A stretch of DNA of 64,000 nt, taken from positions 1 through 64,000 of the forward strand of contig NZ_JAQUVG010000001.1 of the NCBI RefSeq assembly GCF_028693495.1, written 5' to 3'. The notes beneath the pieces were generated by a model that ran no database searches, was not told the DNA's origin, and saw only the letters and a program-made list of their open reading frames with translations. How positions within the stretch are numbered: the stretch's first letter is position 1; every line of letters starts with the position of its first letter. Shown piece by piece: positions 1-8,013 of this stretch. The position numbers and the translations under genes are program-made. The DNA is from Zoogloea sp. GTDB lineage: Bacteria > Pseudomonadota > Gammaproteobacteria > Burkholderiales > Rhodocyclaceae.

Positions 1-99
1 CACCCGGCCGCCGATGTCGCACAGCTCACGCCTCGGCTGTGGAAGCAGCACTTCGAAAAGGCTCCGCTGCGCTCGGATATCTCAAGACGCGTGGCGTAG
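1..99 (+). CDS. possible 3' end of a rightward gene (partial)
   Basis: Frame 1 is open from the window edge to a TAG at 97-99 and gives 32 residues ending SDISRRVA. It could be the tail of a gene entering from the left, convergent with the operon ending at 123. I recognise no family, and an open frame this short is easily accidental in GC-rich DNA. Confidence 0.2.
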   Translation, partial: HPAADVAQLTPRLWKQHFEKAPLRSDISRRVA

Positions 100-122
100 C
101 AACTACGCCGCGGGCTGAACGC

Positions 123-1103
123 TTACCGATAGCCCAGCTGCTGCAGTCCATCGAGTACTGCTCTACGGCGGGCATCGGCAACGTCTGCGGCGTGTAACTC
201 CGCCAATCTCTGCTCGCCGGCGGTAACCGCTGCCTGGAGTTCGGAGACCGTGCCACGGGTCGCGGCTTGCAGCGTCTGTAGCGCCTCCATGCCCTCTCGG
301 TAACGAGCAAGCTCGGCTCCGAGAAAGGCGGCTTTCCGGCGCAGCTTTTCGAGTCCGACGGCGTCTTCTTTGGCCTTTTTGAGCGAAATCACAAGGGAGT
401 CGAGACGCATCTCCCGAACTGCATCTTCAGGAATCGAAGCCACACTCAACATCTGCTGATGCAGCTCCGCAGCGCGTCCGGCTTGTCCGAGCAACTCCAA
501 CGCCAGGATGTGTCCAAAGATAGCTTCCAGCCTCGATGGCGAAATCACCTGCCTCCGGCGCCAAACCTCCAAGTCTTCGGTCTTCTCGCCACCTGCCAGG
601 CGAGCTGCCAAGGCTTGTTGGTTGGCGCCAAGCTGAGCTGCGGCAGGCTGAAACAGTGCCTGCTGCGCACGCGCGAGCACTGCATCCAGATCCTTCAGAC
701 CGAGCTCTCCTGCTGCCGCACGCTCCAATTCGCCCCATTCAGCTGTCCCAGGAGCAGCCTGCCGCAGCAGCGTCTTTGCCAGCTCTTTGCCGCTGTGCAG
801 ACGGGCACGTTCCTGAGCACGAGCTTGGGAGGCTCTCTCGCGACGGCCACTTGCGTCAGCTTCCAAGAAGTTAATCTCCCTTGCGACCGCCTGGCCGAAC
901 TCTCCAAACCGGTCCGCTCGGAGCATCTGCTCCAAGGCGTTTCGTCTTGCTTTCGATACCATCTGGTCGGCAGGGCTCACCCCGAGCGTGGTACACGCCC
1001 GCTCCCATTCCGCGAGCGCGGCATCCCGTTTTCGCAGGAGAGACTCGCCCGTTGCGACCAGTTCCTCGCGAGTGATGACTTTTACGACTTTGGGTCCGCT
1101 CAT
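123..1103 (-). CDS. helical/coiled-coil protein of unknown function, last gene of the four-gene accessory operon
   Basis: A 326-residue protein with no signal peptide or membrane segment. It starts MSGPKVVKVITREEL and is almost entirely alpha-helical in character, with charged Ala/Leu/Glu/Arg-rich stretches. The segment near residues 230-310 has coiled-coil-like spacing. No catalytic motif is visible. Its ATG overlaps the stop of the giant helicase gene (ATGA at 1100-1103), so the two are probably translationally coupled and their products may interact. A structural, adaptor or effector-inhibitor role is possible but is inference. Only 122 bases remain between its stop and the window edge, so I cannot say whether the operon continues. 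Confidence 0.8.
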   Translation of the reverse strand: MSGPKVVKVITREELVATGESLLRKRDAALAEWERACTTLGVSPADQMVSKARRNALEQMLRADRFGEFGQAVAREINFLEADASGRRERASQARAQERARLHSGKELAKTLLRQAAPGTAEWGELERAAAGELGLKDLDAVLARAQQALFQPAAAQLGANQQALAARLAGGEKTEDLEVWRRRQVISPSRLEAIFGHILALELLGQAGRAAELHQQMLSVASIPEDAVREMRLDSLVISLKKAKEDAVGLEKLRRKAAFLGAELARYREGMEALQTLQAATRGTVSELQAAVTAGEQRLAELHAADVADARRRAVLDGLQQLGYR

Positions 1104-4100
1104 GTTGCTTCCTCCGCGCCGAGGGACTTCTTGATGGCATTGAGAAGTCGGAAGCGCTCTTGTTCACCGTTGTGGTACCAATCGTGGCAGGACACCCGAT
1201 GGAGGACCGGCAGCGAGCGCCCCAGCACTTGCGGGCGCCAGACCTCCCGTGCCCGCGCATGCTGCAGCAATGGATGGCGAGGCGCATCGCACTCGATTCC
1301 AATCGCAAGCAAGCCGGTCTGTGGATGCTCTATGGCATAGTCGAGCCCAAATGCGTCGGCATCCTCCGTCGCCTTAACTGGGTGCCCAAGCGAGCGAAGG
1401 AAGTCGCCTACGGCTCGGTAGAAGGCATCCCCGCTCGCGCCGCCGGTATGCAACGCCGCTCTTGCGACCTCGCGCCGGGGTGTAATACGCGACATGAGCG
1501 ATTGGGCCGCAGAGAACTCGCCCGACGAGATCAGGCGGGCGTACTCCATGTAGCCCTGCAGGAAATCACGAGGCGTAGTAGGTGCCCTTCTTGTGCTCAG
1601 GAGGTCACTGATTTCAGGAATCGGCATGGAGGTCACCATATAGACCTTCTTCCGCGAACGCGTTATGGCCACGTTCAAGCGACGCTCACCACCCTGCTGT
1701 CCCAGAACACCGAAAAATCGGAGGAAGGCGCCCTGGGCATTACGGCCAAAAGTGGATGAGAACACGATGATGTCCCGTTCGTCGCCCTGCACGTTCTCGA
1801 CGTTCTTGACGAAGACACTCATGTCTTCGCCGTCTTCGTAGCGTTCAGATTCCTGACTAAAGGCAGCTCTGAAGGCGGTGTCCGCTTCGGCACGCTCCTC
1901 CAACAAATCCTTGATGAGGTCGGCTTGCTTGCGGTTGAACGTAACGATGCCAACGGAGGGCCGCTGTTCTGCCGGCACGGTCCAGAGCTGTGTAAGGATG
2001 TGGACGACTCGCTGTGCTTCTTCTGGATTGGTCTGCTCCCTGTAGACACCATCGACTCGCACCATCTCAATTGGCCTTGCGGTGCGGACAACATCTTCCG
2101 GGTGACGAACAGGGATGCTCAAGTCATTGGCGTAGAAAGCGGCGTTCGAGTACCCAATGAGCTCACGGTACGACGAGCGGTAATGGATCTGCAGCCGTGT
2201 GTGCGGCAGGCTGGCTCGGGCTAACTGCAGCAGGTCTGGGCAGTCTTTGATTTCCCTCCGGTTCCATGTCTCTTCGAAAGACTCTATCTCCTCAGGTGTT
2301 GCCCCCTCGTCCGGAAGCTCGCCGTCAAAGACGTGCCCTTCATCGCTTTCCACCTTACTGGCAAAGAAGGTTGTCGGCGGCATCTGTTTCTCATCGCCAC
2401 TGACCACCGAGACCTTGCCGCGAAATAACGTCGGTAGCGCAAACTCAACTGGCATCTGCGATGCTTCGTCGTAGATAATCGTGTCGAACAATCCAGGCTT
2501 AAGGGGCAGAATACGGCTTGCTACGTCTGGGTTCATCAGCCACACCGGACGCAGCTTCATCAGGCCCAGACCGGCTCCGAGTTCGATGAACTCCCGCAGG
2601 CGTCGGGCGCGCTGCCCAGTCAGTCGCGTGATGTCTTCCCACTCGCGCAAGGGTCGCACTGACGCCATGTCGAAGTTGACCTGCAGCAGTTGCCGGTTGA
2701 GAAGCCGCATTTCCTTATCAAGGCCATCGAGAGCAGCGATCTTGTTGGTGAGCTCTTGCCGCTCCATTGAGAGTTCCGGCGTGCCCTGTTCCATCAACTG
2801 CTTCCAGGCGAGCCGGGCTTCGCGGCCGAGAATGCGCCTCGCAACATCATCAAGATCACCCGCTGGGATAGCAAACAGCTGATTCTCTTTGCTTCTCAGC
2901 ACGGCGAGCACTTGCGTGGCCTGCTCCGACATCTGAGCCGCGCGTCCACGGAACAGTTGGTAGGCCGCCAAGGAAGGTAACGCTGACACAATGGGCTGAA
3001 CACGCTGACCGTTGCCATCGTTCTTGCTGACAGCCTGCTGGCATTCCTGCGTCCAGGTGGTCTGCATCCAGGGCCGCAGGGCTGCAAGCGCAACGAGACT
3101 CTCGGTACGCGCCTGGTGGCGAGCGAATGCGGCGTCGAATTCGGTATGGAGTTTCAGGAACGCTGCGCGCGTGCCTGTCAGTGCGGCCTTGTCCATGCGG
3201 TCCGGCCACGGTGCGGCTTGGAGATGAGTGGCTTGCAGGGCGACAGTCTGCAGCGCAGACAGCGTCTTTGAAACGGTCGGTAGCATCTCCGGCCCGGCAT
3301 CCGCGGCTACTCCAGGAAGAGACAAGGAAGAGCACAGTTTCCCTGCAGTTTCGCGTAGTGGCCGCCAGCGTTTCTCCAACTGAACAGCGGCAAGAAGCTT
3401 TGCCAGCCGGTCACGAGTTACGTTGTCCCCGATGGACTGAAGGAACTTCGTCACTCTCCCCTTGCGGATCCTCCGAAAGGGGTTCAGCCGCGCAAGGAAA
3501 CCCAGTGGCTCGGTAGCTTCGGCCGCGAAGGCGCCCAATTGCCCCAGTTTGTCTGGCGGAACACAGCACAGCGCTGGCGAAATTTTCTCATCGTAGTCCT
3601 GGCTGCGGCAGGCTGAAAGGCCATCGCGCAAGGTGCGAAGGTCGTCAATATGCTGCAAACCCGTCGGTGCGTTACCCGCAGTGCCTCGGAACATGGGTAG
3701 CCACTTCGCCAGACAGTCACGCTGCTCGTCCGACATTTGGAGAAACTCGTTGCCATACGACGAGAGCCAGCGCTGGTGAGGCTGTGGGTCCTCCACTTCA
3801 AAGCTGGCGGGCTGCGTGCTCAGAACCTGATGGCGAGCCTCTTCAGACTGGGCGAACTTGTCGAACGCTGCGCGAAACTCATTCAGCGTTGCCAGGTCAG
3901 CGGCGAAGGGCTGCAGATAGGCCAAGGAGCTGCCCTCGTATTTTGTAGGCAGCCAGTGCCATACCGCAGGAGCAACTTCTTCCTCCAGGGTCGCGAGCTG
4001 ACCGATGTTCAAGGGCTGAAGTAGGGCTCGCAATGCAGGCACATCCAACGTCGGCCCCATCTGGTCAAACTCGATCAGCTCTCCAAGGAGCACCCGATAG

Positions 4101-7100
4101 CTCAGGCCTACGGCTTCATCAACCTGATGCAGAGCGGCATGGTGCTTGTCGAGCGTGGCCTCGTTCGATTCGATGCGCGCCGCGACTGCTTCACGTTTCC
4201 GTCTAATGTGCGCGGCGGTGTCGGGAGGGTGGTGCAGCAATTCTTCCAGCTGCTCGCGGACGGCTCGAATGATGGGCTGTCGGTCCTTGTTCACGTCATT
4301 GACCATTACGATCCGCGCGCCAAGGTTCTCCGCAACCAGGCGCTTGTGCACCACCTCTAGTGCCGCGTGCTTCTGGCACACGATGAGCACACTTCTGCCT
4401 TGACCGATGGCGTCACCGACCATGTTGACGATGGTCTGGCTTTTCCCTGTGCCGGGAGGACCTTCCACCAGCAAGCCTGGCGCAGCCCTGGCCTGAAGGA
4501 CTGCAGCCTCTTGAGAAGGGTCAGAGAACACCGTGAAATAGCGGTCGACTTCCCTGGGCCTGGCCGGTGCCGGAATGGCGGATGCTTCGTCAGTCTGCAG
4601 GCGCAGGGCGGTTTCCAGGCTCGTTCCCGCCGGCGACTGCGATCGCAAGCTGCGGATTTCCTCACCGACAGCTTGGCCCATGAAGCTCATGTGGAACAAC
4701 ACGCCTGCGCACTCGAGCTCCATGCCCGTCGCAGGCACTTCCACCTTAGGCCCCGGCAATGTGACCAATTCACGTGAGCGCGGGGTGGCGAGCGTTCCGA
4801 ATGCATCGATGACGTCGGCACCACGAAGCGCTGAGCGCCCCAGGAGCTCTTCGGCTACCTTGGCCCATTTTTTGACCGTCTCCTGCCCGACCAAGGTCTC
4901 TAGCGCGGGATTGAGGCGAACCTCTTCTCGCTCGTTGTCGAATGAGACCTGGACGTTGCTCCGTGCGCCGACCTCATGGCGCACGCGGACTGGCCAGAGG
5001 AGCACCGGCGCAATCCGGGTCCTGGCGCTGGACTTGGCTTCCCTGGTTAGCAGGAATGGGAACCCGAGGTACAGGCCGTCGATGCCCGTATCTCTCTTAT
5101 AAAGCTCGCTTTGACGGTCTAGTGCCTGCAGCCTGTAGCCAGTGGTGCCAAGCTGGTCGAGTGATGCCGGGTCCAGCACCAAAGGTGTGCCGTTGCGCCT
5201 GAGCAGGTGTTCCAGAAGGCCGCCTGCATCCATTCGCCTGGTGTGGAGCTCCTTTAGGTCCACTCGCGAGGTGTTTTTGCCAATGGTCATTCGAACCAGA
5301 GGCCCACGCATAACCGCGGCCACCACCTTTTTCTCGAAGAACGACAGCAAATCAGATACATACTGCTGGTGTTGCGGCTCCTGCCACTGCTCCTTCGGCA
5401 CCGAGAGAAGCACCAGGGCCTGAGCCAAGGGTATCCGTCGCTCGAGCCGGAATCGTTCTGCCCAGTCATTCACCGTCGAATGACCGCAGCGGGCGAAGCC
5501 TTCGACACGCTCCGCGGTCGCTTCGAGGATCTCTCCCCGTGGCCAGGTGACCATGTCGGCAGCGGCATGGGCGTCGAATGTGGTCACTCCGCCAGCGACA
5601 GCAAGCTGCCGGGCTTCTTCCACGATGGCGTCGCAGGAGCGGAACTGACTGGGTGCGGCGCTAAGGACCACGATGAGGTCCTCTTCGCTCAGACTGCGCC
5701 GCTCAAGTAGGCTCAGTAACCCCAGGTGCCCGGAATCCGGGAACACGCGCCGACGGCTGTCCCACTCGGCACTCAGTCGTGCCCTCGATGTACTCAGGAG
5801 GTAGACCCGCAGCGTGTCTTCGTCCAGCTCAATGGCCAGGTTGTCTGCCCGCTCACGTACCGCGGCGACCCTCCCTTTTAAGCGCAGCAGCCAGTTGTCC
5901 TGGTCCAGTTCGTGAAGCACGTCCGGCACTGGACCACATACGAGGTCGTAGCCCTCAAGCGGGTTCTCCAGAAGCCACTTCGGGCTGACGATGGCGCCCT
6001 TCATCACAGGCGGCATGTCCGGGTTCAACACCTTGAGAGCAACGAGCAGTCGCCAGTCGTCCGTGACGGACGCGTCTTTCGTGATTCGCCGGAGGCCCGC
6101 AACTTGCTGCGCCGATGCGCCCCTGGCGTGCGCCCAATCCGTGATGACCCCTCGCACCAGCTGGTCTCGAGCTTCTTCCCAGGCATCTGCGCCCGCTGCC
6201 GCCAAGGCGTAGGACGACACGCTTTGAAAAGACTTCCCGCCCAGGAGCAGCGCCGGCCCCTCAGCGCCACCGGTATTCTCGACGCCGGCCTCAGGCGCCT
6301 CGGGTGACTGCCCGTTCAGCCAGGCCTGGACTTCTGTCCACTTCCAGCGCTTGTGACGGTCGCGCGCCAGCAAGCCGCGCAGGAGCAACACCAGATCCTG
6401 CGGCACATCCGGAGGAATCGGTACGCCATTGGCAAGCACGTGAATCAAGAATGCCTGCTGTTCGATGCCTTCGAAGCAACGGCCGCCGGTGACCTGCTCC
6501 AGCAAGACGATGCCGAGGCTCCACCAATCGGATGCAGCAGCCACCCCACCCGCGACGGCTTCAGGTGCGGTGTACCTGGTGATCTCAAGGGGCGAGACAA
6601 TATCCAGGTCGTACTCGGACAAGCGTGCAGAGCCGAAGCCTCCGATGACCAAGTCCACCGGGTCGCGGTTGCGTACCAGGAGCGTTCCTGGCCTGATGTC
6701 CCGGTGCCGCAGTCCGACCTCGGCAAGCGCATCAAGGGCCTTGCCGAGCTCGTAGGCGATACGCCGCACGCCGGCGGAGTCTGTCGCCACGACGCCCAAG
6801 TCGGCTAACGTTCCGCCGGTCAGCTCCTCCGCAACTTCATATGCACGGTCTTCCCAGCGCCCCGTTGCCAGAATCTGCGGCACATGCTCCAGGGAGACGC
6901 GGCGAAGAGCGTCGTAGACGGTGGCGTCTGGCTCCCAGCCATGGTGATACAGGGTGAGCATGCCCTTTTGCTCTCCTGCTTCCTCTTCAACCAAGTACCT
7001 GTCACGCCGCTCCGCCGTGGAACTGACTTGCCGCAGCACCCGCCACCCATCGATGACTGTCTCTGACGGAGCAGGGGACGCTGGCGTCCCTCCTTCCGTC

Positions 7101-7378
7101 GCTTCACTTCTGGCAGCAGCTTCCGCCCCACAGACCGGGCAGAGGAAGTCGCCTGCTTCCAACGCGTGTCCGTTCGTGCAAGCAAGCCCCACTTGCGCAG
7201 TCCCGGCCGGTGGCGTCTGTGCAGGAACGACCTCCGTCGGGCGCCAACCTGCGGACGTGATTTGAACATCCAGCAATGGCCAATTGCATGGGTGACCGTC
7301 GACGATGCCTTCACACGAGATTTCGTAGACGGCACGTTCCGTGTGGCAACTCGGGCAGTAGCGAACAAGGTCAGTCAC
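1100..7378 (-). CDS. giant zinc-ribbon / pseudokinase / DUF4011-like / superfamily 1 helicase / C-terminal nuclease protein
   Basis: A 2092-residue multidomain protein. Two N-terminal zinc ribbons are visible (C8, C11, C22, C31; then C67, C80, C83). A Ser/Thr-kinase-like domain spans about 110-355: HRD (225-227) and APE (271-273) are present, but the glycine loop and beta-3 lysine are not recognisable and DFG reads GFG, so it is probably a pseudokinase. A DUF4011-like region precedes a COG1112-type superfamily 1 helicase with Walker A GPPGTGKS near 972, DEAS near 1634, and late motifs QGDERD and NVAITRSRKK. A long helical insertion separates Walker A from B. The last 110 residues resemble the REase_MTES_1575 nuclease fold (GLD, then IECD near 2027). 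Start is GTG, overlapping the upstream radical-SAM stop (GTGA). Kinase-helicase fusions occur in Mokosh-type anti-phage systems, so a defence role is plausible. Confidence 0.85.
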   Translation of the reverse strand: MTDLVRYCPSCHTERAVYEISCEGIVDGHPCNWPLLDVQITSAGWRPTEVVPAQTPPAGTAQVGLACTNGHALEAGDFLCPVCGAEAAARSEATEGGTPASPAPSETVIDGWRVLRQVSSTAERRDRYLVEEEAGEQKGMLTLYHHGWEPDATVYDALRRVSLEHVPQILATGRWEDRAYEVAEELTGGTLADLGVVATDSAGVRRIAYELGKALDALAEVGLRHRDIRPGTLLVRNRDPVDLVIGGFGSARLSEYDLDIVSPLEITRYTAPEAVAGGVAAASDWWSLGIVLLEQVTGGRCFEGIEQQAFLIHVLANGVPIPPDVPQDLVLLLRGLLARDRHKRWKWTEVQAWLNGQSPEAPEAGVENTGGAEGPALLLGGKSFQSVSSYALAAAGADAWEEARDQLVRGVITDWAHARGASAQQVAGLRRITKDASVTDDWRLLVALKVLNPDMPPVMKGAIVSPKWLLENPLEGYDLVCGPVPDVLHELDQDNWLLRLKGRVAAVRERADNLAIELDEDTLRVYLLSTSRARLSAEWDSRRRVFPDSGHLGLLSLLERRSLSEEDLIVVLSAAPSQFRSCDAIVEEARQLAVAGGVTTFDAHAAADMVTWPRGEILEATAERVEGFARCGHSTVNDWAERFRLERRIPLAQALVLLSVPKEQWQEPQHQQYVSDLLSFFEKKVVAAVMRGPLVRMTIGKNTSRVDLKELHTRRMDAGGLLEHLLRRNGTPLVLDPASLDQLGTTGYRLQALDRQSELYKRDTGIDGLYLGFPFLLTREAKSSARTRIAPVLLWPVRVRHEVGARSNVQVSFDNEREEVRLNPALETLVGQETVKKWAKVAEELLGRSALRGADVIDAFGTLATPRSRELVTLPGPKVEVPATGMELECAGVLFHMSFMGQAVGEEIRSLRSQSPAGTSLETALRLQTDEASAIPAPARPREVDRYFTVFSDPSQEAAVLQARAAPGLLVEGPPGTGKSQTIVNMVGDAIGQGRSVLIVCQKHAALEVVHKRLVAENLGARIVMVNDVNKDRQPIIRAVREQLEELLHHPPDTAAHIRRKREAVAARIESNEATLDKHHAALHQVDEAVGLSYRVLLGELIEFDQMGPTLDVPALRALLQPLNIGQLATLEEEVAPAVWHWLPTKYEGSSLAYLQPFAADLATLNEFRAAFDKFAQSEEARHQVLSTQPASFEVEDPQPHQRWLSSYGNEFLQMSDEQRDCLAKWLPMFRGTAGNAPTGLQHIDDLRTLRDGLSACRSQDYDEKISPALCCVPPDKLGQLGAFAAEATEPLGFLARLNPFRRIRKGRVTKFLQSIGDNVTRDRLAKLLAAVQLEKRWRPLRETAGKLCSSLSLPGVAADAGPEMLPTVSKTLSALQTVALQATHLQAAPWPDRMDKAALTGTRAAFLKLHTEFDAAFARHQARTESLVALAALRPWMQTTWTQECQQAVSKNDGNGQRVQPIVSALPSLAAYQLFRGRAAQMSEQATQVLAVLRSKENQLFAIPAGDLDDVARRILGREARLAWKQLMEQGTPELSMERQELTNKIAALDGLDKEMRLLNRQLLQVNFDMASVRPLREWEDITRLTGQRARRLREFIELGAGLGLMKLRPVWLMNPDVASRILPLKPGLFDTIIYDEASQMPVEFALPTLFRGKVSVVSGDEKQMPPTTFFASKVESDEGHVFDGELPDEGATPEEIESFEETWNRREIKDCPDLLQLARASLPHTRLQIHYRSSYRELIGYSNAAFYANDLSIPVRHPEDVVRTARPIEMVRVDGVYREQTNPEEAQRVVHILTQLWTVPAEQRPSVGIVTFNRKQADLIKDLLEERAEADTAFRAAFSQESERYEDGEDMSVFVKNVENVQGDERDIIVFSSTFGRNAQGAFLRFFGVLGQQGGERRLNVAITRSRKKVYMVTSMPIPEISDLLSTRRAPTTPRDFLQGYMEYARLISSGEFSAAQSLMSRITPRREVARAALHTGGASGDAFYRAVGDFLRSLGHPVKATEDADAFGLDYAIEHPQTGLLAIGIECDAPRHPLLQHARAREVWRPQVLGRSLPVLHRVSCHDWYHNGEQERFRLLNAIKKSLGAEEAT

Positions 7379-8013
7379 GAGCGTGCTTCCGTGGTTCTAA
7401 GGTATGTGCCCTGATTTTCGAGAATCAACTGCAAGCGAGATATGTCTCCTCTTCTCGGAATCCCTGCGAGCCACACCTCGCCATTTGCATCGAACATGAC
7501 GTCGAGCCGGCGGTCATCGTCCGTAGCGTATCGGTCCAAAAAGCCAAACACTTCATGCCCAAGGGCGGTCAGGCAGGTCATCCGCTGGTTGTCGCTGCCT
7601 CGCAGGTACTTCGTCTGTCCCATATTCACTTCGAATGGGTCGGAAATAAGACAGTCGACCAAGCCTTGCTTCACGACATCAGAGTTCTCAAGCGCTTCGA
7701 GGGATTGTCCGCTGTAGGCCAAGATGCTGACCCCCGACAACTGGCGAATCCCACGGAGAAGCTGCTTGAATGCCTCCGGTTGCTCGAAAGGCTCGCCACC
7801 GGAAATCGTGATGCCATCACACTCTTGAAGCCAGGGCTGGATGTTCTCGAGCAGTTCAGCGACATCTACATCCGGAGTCCGTGTCGCCCACGTATCTGAC
7901 GAGATGCATCCAGGGCAGCGGATGGAACACCCCTGCACCCATATCCCTAACCTCCGCCCAGGGCCCAGCGTTGTTACCGGAAAGTGCACGCGCGAGAGAG
8001 CAAGCTTCATCAC
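7375..8013 (-). CDS. radical-SAM protein resembling glycyl-radical/NrdG-type activating enzymes
   Basis: A 212-residue protein with the radical-SAM cluster motif CSIRCPGC (C29, C33, C36), a SAM-binding GGEP motif and the VQGCSIRCPGC context typical of the small 4Fe-4S activase family (NrdG/PflA-like). It lacks the extra domains of viperin-like or SPASM enzymes. Activases of this family normally generate a glycyl radical on a partner reductase or lyase, and no such partner is visible in the window. The gene lies between the AAA+ ATPase and the pseudokinase-helicase and overlaps both by 4 bases (GTGA at each end), so it belongs to this operon. Start is GTG at 8013 or the adjacent in-frame ATG at 8010. 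The family call is firm; the substrate is unknown. Confidence 0.85.
   Translation of the reverse strand: MMKLALSRVHFPVTTLGPGRRLGIWVQGCSIRCPGCISSDTWATRTPDVDVAELLENIQPWLQECDGITISGGEPFEQPEAFKQLLRGIRQLSGVSILAYSGQSLEALENSDVVKQGLVDCLISDPFEVNMGQTKYLRGSDNQRMTCLTALGHEVFGFLDRYATDDDRRLDVMFDANGEVWLAGIPRRGDISRLQLILENQGTYLRTTEARS

Noticed and set aside
1100..7378. Active Ser/Thr kinase
   Set aside because: The DFG aspartate and beta-3 lysine are missing in my reading, so I call the domain a pseudokinase.
7375..8013. Radical-SAM protein as a prokaryotic viperin
   Set aside because: At 212 residues with NrdG/PflA-like context around the cysteines, it lacks the length and C-terminal features expected of viperins.
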